Position numbers and translations under genes: made by a program
Notes under the pieces: generated by a model
Told to the model about the DNA's origin: nothing
The model's database searches: none
Seen by the model: only the letters and a program-made list of their open reading frames with translations
In this document: in pieces, positions 58,662 through 64,000 of the stretch
Position numbering within the stretch: position 1 is the stretch's first letter
How the letters are laid out: every line of letters begins with the position of its first letter
Assembly: GCA_024704765.1 (NCBI GenBank)
Contig: JAKMXF010000332.1
Location: 834,792 to 898,791 of the forward strand
Direction of reading: 5' to 3'
Length of the DNA: 64,000 bases
Source: Oopsacas minuta
Lineage: Eukaryota > Porifera > Hexactinellida > Lyssacinosida > Leucopsacidae

Positions 58662-61150
58662 CTTTAGATGCTACATTGTGATATCTATCCAAAATGGTTG
58701 AGTTTTTTTAAATATAAATACGAAGTTATCAAATTTATAACTCCGAAAGATTTTCCTTAAAATATCGCTAGAAAATCGTGAAAGAAGATAGTCTCTTCGG
58801 GAATACCAAAAAACAGCCATTTCTTGCAAATGTTGTGGAAATACCAGATATACATGCTTAAATTGTCTATATACGCATAATTCTACATAATATTAATGAA
58901 ACCTATCAATATTGTTACAGTTTATGAATTATTCTCAAGAATAGTGCTCCATGGGGCAAAATCCTTTGTATTGGGCAGCGAATATTACGTAAAATTGTAA
59001 TATTTGACTCTGAGGTTGTATGGCACACTGTAGGGATGACATGGCTACAATATAAGCATTAATACCATAACTTATTTTTTACACAATCCACTTTCTGTAA
59101 ATGAGTAACCCTTGTGGCAGGGGGTTATAACCATTTTAGTCAAGGTTGGCCGGACAAAATCCTAAGTATTACCAAAATTATTAAAGATAGAGACAAAATA
59201 TTTACGAGGAGTGGGACAGATATTTATGCCCTCAAAAATCGAGTTTTGGAAATTTGGCCAAAATAGGGTTGACTTACCCCTTATAGAAGGTATAAAAACC
59301 CTTAATATTATAGTTTTCTAGCAAAATCAAATTTTTGCCTACTTCTCCTCATTTGTCCATTGAGAAATAAGTTAAGCCGTTAATAGATTGTAATTTAAGA
59401 TTTTGCTCGCTAGTTTGCTTTATGGCAAATGCAAAAACAAACGTTTGTCTTTGTCTAATCTTGCGTTTTGTCAATTTTTGAAAATTTATTGTGTCATTTC
59501 ACCCTACTATTGCTGACATCAGCTTTATTATTGAATATGAATCAAGGTTCTACTACACTTCATCAACTGTAAGTATTACTCTAACAGTTATCCTCATTGA
59601 GTTATTCGCTTTTAAAATTTTGTGGTTAAGAAGTATGTAAATTGTATCTATTGTGTCGATAATTATTTTCCATTTGCTAGGACTAGTGAATGTGTATTAA
59701 GTTTATTTAATCATATCAATACCATCGTATACTGCATATAAAACCTATTTTGATTCTAGTAATATAATTAGAGTGACTATTGTCCAGTTTTTTTGGGTCA
59801 ATTTGGCTATGTCCAGTTACCTTTGTAAAACGCGCGACTCTCTTTTACAGCATTTTGGTGCGATATTGGTTAGAATACATCCCAACATATTTTACGTTGA
59901 CAAATACAGGTAATATTGCATTAACAATTGTTACTTTAAATAAATACATATAGTCAATGTTTTCAATGCTAGTTCACTATAGGCACAGTAAAAATTAGGA
60001 AGCCGCGGGGAGCTATCTTACAAAATCGTGTTAAAATGCCATTTATAGAGTCGATAAGTGTAAAGGTAGACTCAGCTAGACCTGAGGAATCAATCAAGGG
60101 GTCGTTCGATAGGCTTATGAGACATTTGAGATTGGAATGTTTTCACATTCTTGATGCACTGTCGCCTTGTTAGGGAAATCTCTACAATATTTGTGACGGG
60201 AAACTAAACTCTGATTACTGACAATTTAATAAAAGATGATAATATACTATATTTGAGAAAGTTATACAAATTTTTGAACTTTCCCCTTATGTTCCGACAG
60301 AAGGAGGGAAATTTTTCCACGAAATATGCAAGATCCAGAGTGGATCCCCCTTCATATCAAATTCGGATACCATGCGCTACATCTGGCCAAAAAAAGAACT
60401 TTCTTGCGCAAATGAACAATTCACCCAATATCTTGATATCCTGAATAATTATTTTTTCAAAGGATTTCACGTAAACCTACACTCCCCAGTAGACACTCCG
60501 CTGGCAGTGCTTCAATATCCAAGTCTTCTGTGCTCATTTCTAAAGGCCTTGGATCGCAATGTTTCCAAAGAACAAAAACTGAAGCTCTGAATCATCTTAC
60601 TAATTGAAGAGGGTTCATAATGTCGATCAAGGAATATCAGTTTTTTCTACAAGGAAATTTGAAGCATAAAAGAAAATCATAATGCTCAAAACTCTTTTGT
60701 ATACGTTATATCACGTGAGAACATGCAGAGTCATACAAGCGCGGGAAAGAGCTTATCAAAATGATACAGACTCTAATTACAGGCGACGAAAATTAAGTTA
60801 TCGATAATAATATTTGCTTTTATTGTCGACACCAGAAGTCCATATAGTTTGTTTCATCATTTGTACAATATTCATGTCATTGAATATGTTCAAATATACA
60901 AACAAATAAGCTATTTCAGAGAATCAATCTCAAATACATATCTAGACCAGCCGGCCGTGGGGGCAGTTTTGGTTCAAATTTTAGATTGAGTATTATTACC
61001 TTAGTGTTGAGAATACTAGGACAGAAATCAAGCTTGGGAAGTCATCCTGAAGCAAACAGGGCTGGAAACCCAAAATAGAATTCCCGACTATTTTACAGCA
61101 TTTTAATTCATTCACAAAGTATATGACAATACAACTTCAATACATGACAA
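58662..61150. other. no gene recognised
   Basis: About 2.5 kb of AT-rich sequence between the hAT relic and the TYSND1-like gene. Short ORFs at 60253-60590 have no recognisable domain. Confidence 0.45.
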
Positions 61151-61154
61151 AAAT

Positions 61155-62612
61155 TCACAATTTACTTAAGCAGAAATTTCCTATCTTATCATAATTCCAT
61201 AATTTTTGAATTCTGACATTTTTATGAAGTTCATTACAAGATTTGGTTAGTCCACTTCTTAAAAGCGTCAAAATTACATCAAAGGGAATGAATCTAGTGA
61301 TCTGAGGATACATAATTTTTACTCCTTGAGTTTCGGCACTTGCAAATCCGCAAACCATACCCAAAAGGTCATAAGAATGACGATCTATAACCAATCCCCC
61401 ACTTCCTCCAGGATTTATACAACAACTTGCCTGTCCAAATAAAACATTTTCGCCATCCCTAACTACTTTACTCACACAGCCTTTAGTCAGAGCTAAGCTT
61501 GTAATAGCTTCTTCAACAAGAGAGCTTTGGTAAGAAATCGAGTATAATTCTGTAGTAGATAAAATCTCATTACCAACCTCTATATTGATATCAAATTTGT
61601 CTGGAAGTGAACAATAATTGAATTTAGAATTAACCAATAAAGCAATATCTGGGTATACATTCGGTTCAGTCGTAAAAACTATATGAAAGGGAACAAATTT
61701 GGTAATCGGGTAGTTGAGTGAAACTTGGATTGTACTGTCAGACGATAGATTAGCTACAACATGTGCACAAGTTAGGCAAATGTTGTCTGTAATTAAGATA
61801 CCAGTACCGCAAGTATTATTAATTTGTAATTTAACAACACGAGATAAAATAGTTCTGGGAATTATTGAGGAGTATGAAAAAAATGAAATCGGATTAATAA
61901 TTGGTGAAAACCTAGATAGAGGTAGCAATATATCAAAAACTGACAAGCTAATATTAGCATGAGAGAGATACTGGAGTAGCAGTTTCATGATTGAGATAAC
62001 AGGAAATATTGTGGACAAAGTAATATTTGATCCGGTTTCTAAGGCACTATTGAAATCTTTAATCAATAATCCATAAAGATAAGGCTTTTCTTTCTTAAGG
62101 ATATAAACGGGTGCACCACTAAGACCATTGGGAGAAAAAGTATCAATAAGCAGCATGCCTAGAGAACCAATAGTTTTACTAACTATTCCTCTAAATTGAT
62201 TATTCAACAATACTGGGGGGCACAAAGGGCCAAATGGACTTCCAACTACCAAAACACACTCACCCTGGGAGATAGGTGAGCAGGAGAGGTGATTATATGG
62301 TTGCAAGGGTTCAAAATCATAATGTGAAAATGAATGACTTGTAAGACGTACCAGTAATAAATAAGATTGAATATGTTTACTTAGATAGCTGTTGTTAGAA
62401 AATGACGAGGCATATATTACTTCGGCCTCACATTCTACAAATGCAAACTGGTGTGCAGACCCCAACTGTATCCATACCGTAACTTTCAGATGAGGAATAT
62501 CAGATAGGTATTCAGATACGATAGTAAATATCTCTCCTCGCTCAACACTTACTAATATTCCGCTAGAGAATCTGTCCTGAATTAGTAACGAGCAAGGATT
62601 TATTAATGACAT
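61155..62612 (-). CDS. TYSND1: TYSND1-type peroxisomal serine protease
   Basis: An intact 485-codon, single-exon ORF. The C-terminal half is a trypsin-fold protease: H284 (TCAHVV), D322 (PDIALL) and S404 (NPGGSGG) form the catalytic triad. The last three residues, SKL, are a type-1 peroxisomal targeting signal. The N-terminal half repeats a protease-like layout with degenerate motifs (SPFGPL, PNGLSGAPV at 162-169) and no triad. In animals TYSND1 processes PTS1/PTS2 enzymes such as acyl-CoA oxidase and thiolase in the peroxisome matrix. Triad plus SKL make the assignment strong despite divergence. The start MSLINPC is the first Met of the ORF; mammalian proteins are somewhat longer. No transposon interrupts it. 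Confidence 0.85.
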   Translation of the reverse strand: MSLINPCSLLIQDRFSSGILVSVERGEIFTIVSEYLSDIPHLKVTVWIQLGSAHQFAFVECEAEVIYASSFSNNSYLSKHIQSYLLLVRLTSHSFSHYDFEPLQPYNHLSCSPISQGECVLVVGSPFGPLCPPVLLNNQFRGIVSKTIGSLGMLLIDTFSPNGLSGAPVYILKKEKPYLYGLLIKDFNSALETGSNITLSTIFPVISIMKLLLQYLSHANISLSVFDILLPLSRFSPIINPISFFSYSSIIPRTILSRVVKLQINNTCGTGILITDNICLTCAHVVANLSSDSTIQVSLNYPITKFVPFHIVFTTEPNVYPDIALLVNSKFNYCSLPDKFDINIEVGNEILSTTELYSISYQSSLVEEAITSLALTKGCVSKVVRDGENVLFGQASCCINPGGSGGLVIDRHSYDLLGMVCGFASAETQGVKIMYPQITRFIPFDVILTLLRSGLTKSCNELHKNVRIQKLWNYDKIGNFCLSKL

Positions 62613-63560
62613 GAAAAACTAAAATAAGCGAAAAAGCTGGTTACTGTTAAAGTTAACCGGGGAATAAATTAATTGAATTGAATAGCTAATCAGTAGAAAT
62701 TCAATAAATGTAAAATATCTTACCTAGCCCATGCCAGAATGTCCAATACGTTTTATCCTGACTATTTGCTAAAAATTATCATAATTAATATTTGTACTTT
62801 CAAAAATATCCACGGTTGGATACTCTCAAAATTCCAAGATCTGTCCAAAACCGTTGAGTTATTATCATTTTTCAGACTGCTATTATTCGATTCTTTAAAC
62901 CACTCAAAGTACAAGCAAATTCATGTACAGTCAATTTTCGCATGCATCACTAAAATCGGATAAATATTTTGATTTTTCGAAAATCCAAAAGGGTTACAAT
63001 ATTACTTAATAATTTCGTCATAGGTGTGAATTTCGGTCCAATACTCGAACTTGCCCGAGCCAGACCAAAAATACCCATGTATGCCCAAAATAAGATTCCA
63101 GGTAAACTCCGGGTGTCCAAGTGATAACCCTTATGTATATATATATATATATATACGGGTATACTGAGGGGAACCGGTGGGACGCCGTTCCCATACTAAA
63201 CTTGAGGGGGAACGCGAAGGCGCTTCTTCATGAAATTTGAATTATTCAACTCAATTTTGAATTTTCAAATTATTGTTCAACATTTTCGTCAACATTTTAT
63301 GACCAAGTATTATACTTTTATATCATCCTATGTTGTGTAGATATCGTTTTTATGTTGGAATGCTTATATCCCTTTAATATTCAACTCAAAAATACTAAAT
63401 ATGGTGGCATCCACGCAGAGCCAGCCATAATTCTTGCGCGCCCCACGCAAAATTATGGTGGCACCCCATGTTTTCCATCAACTGGTAATTGAGTAAGTTA
63501 TTTCGAATGAACTACAATATATAGTTCAATCATAGCCTACTATCTAGGGATGTCCTGCTC
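62613..63560. other. no gene; TA repeat and dispersed repeat
   Basis: A (TA)n run lies at 63136-63156. The stretch 63025-63100 (reverse complement) shares GGCATACATGGGTATTTT and CTGGCTCG-like words with 30555-30600. No coding sequence is supported. Confidence 0.4.
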
Positions 63561-63566
63561 AAATTA

Positions 63567-64000
63567 CACAGGTCAACAAAATTTAACTTCATTTTCTCAT
63601 CAAGTCTTAGATTGACATTTTCTAAGCTAGTTTTTTGCGTTGAATTCAAATCTGCTTTCAGATTCTTTCCAGCACGTCCAGTTTATTTCCATCTACAAGT
63701 CAACTATTTTTATGTATTTCCTAAATTTTTCCTGTTATATATGGTAGTGGCTGTCTTTTTGTCTTCTTACATGATAGCTATCTGAAATAAATCAACGTTT
63801 CGATGTTTTAGATTAATGCCAAGATAATATCAGTCATTATCTTAGCTCTTACATATAATTATTCACATTCATGCATGTATCAACTACTCACAAACTAAGG
63901 GGAAATACATATCCATCTAGAAGTATAAAGGTAGCTAACTAAATTAAAAGTGTTGAGAGTACGACTTCCTTTTATATATCTTGTTGGGATTATCTCTGAA
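63567..64000. mobile_element. CAC-end transposon, copy 4, terminal part only
   Basis: After TTA (63564-63566) the sequence CACAGGTCAACAAAATTTAA matches the left end of copy 2. About 80 bp in, AAATCTGCTTTCAGATTCTT followed by CAGCACGTC matches the subterminal region of copy 3 (55480-55510). The remainder runs off the window, so only one end is seen. Confidence 0.6.

Overview
This is eukaryotic, AT-rich nuclear DNA, most likely from an arthropod. A caligid copepod such as a sea louse would fit the mixture of Tc1, mariner, hAT and other DNA transposons, but that species guess is inference only. There are no operons, ribosome-binding sites or prokaryotic features. Only two ordinary host genes are convincing. 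One is ribosomal protein L39 (52245-52400, +). The other is a single-exon TYSND1-type peroxisomal serine protease ending in the targeting signal SKL (61155-62612, -). Almost everything else recognisable is a DNA transposon or its debris, and many elements are nested, so target-site duplications (TSDs) and empty sites can be read directly.

Layout. 0-2.1 kb: an intron-containing, cysteine-rich KDZ/HMGXB3-like gene, degraded at its 3' end, with a second relic at 32 kb. 2.3-3.7 kb: a Tc1 element. 6.2-12.2 kb: a hAT element carrying a second, complete hAT (6847-9902, TSD GTTATATG). 12.5-15 kb: a mariner-like relic and hAT relics. 15.4-16.7 kb: mariner. 17.0-19.4 kb: an unnamed element with CAC ends and an intact 563-aa transposase-like ORF. 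19.5-19.9 kb: an unidentified exon-like ORF. 20.2-21.4 kb: a second mariner family. 24.6-25.2 kb: a pogo-like MITE. 26-27.3 kb: a DD37D mariner-like element. 28-29.4 kb: the first mariner family again. 33.6-34.2 kb: a hAT MITE. 34.7-36.8 kb: a second CAC-end element. 39.1-44.7 kb: two MULE pseudogenes in a palindrome, one arm holding a 2.8-kb element with CAC ends, a 5-bp TSD and a RAG1/Transib-like transposase. 46.4-51.1 kb: about 580-bp inverted arms, one split by a Tc1. 53.3-54 kb: a THAP-domain pseudogene. 55.1-56.7 kb: a Merlin transposase split by a third, internally deleted CAC-end element. 56.7-58.7 kb: a ZBED5-like hAT. 63.6 kb: the end of a fourth CAC-end copy.

The strongest candidates for something under-described are the two CAC-ended families. 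One has a 3-bp TAA/TTA duplication (17039-19355, 34664-36777, 55397-56602, 63567 onward). The other has a 5-bp duplication (40819-43650). Their proteins share an N-terminal cysteine module, a D...D-L-K...CxxC-x-W-D block and a C-terminal S-E-(E/Q)...E..H block. That arrangement resembles the RAG1/Transib/CMC type of RNase-H-fold transposase. Superfamily placement is inference; the boundaries and TSDs are seen directly.
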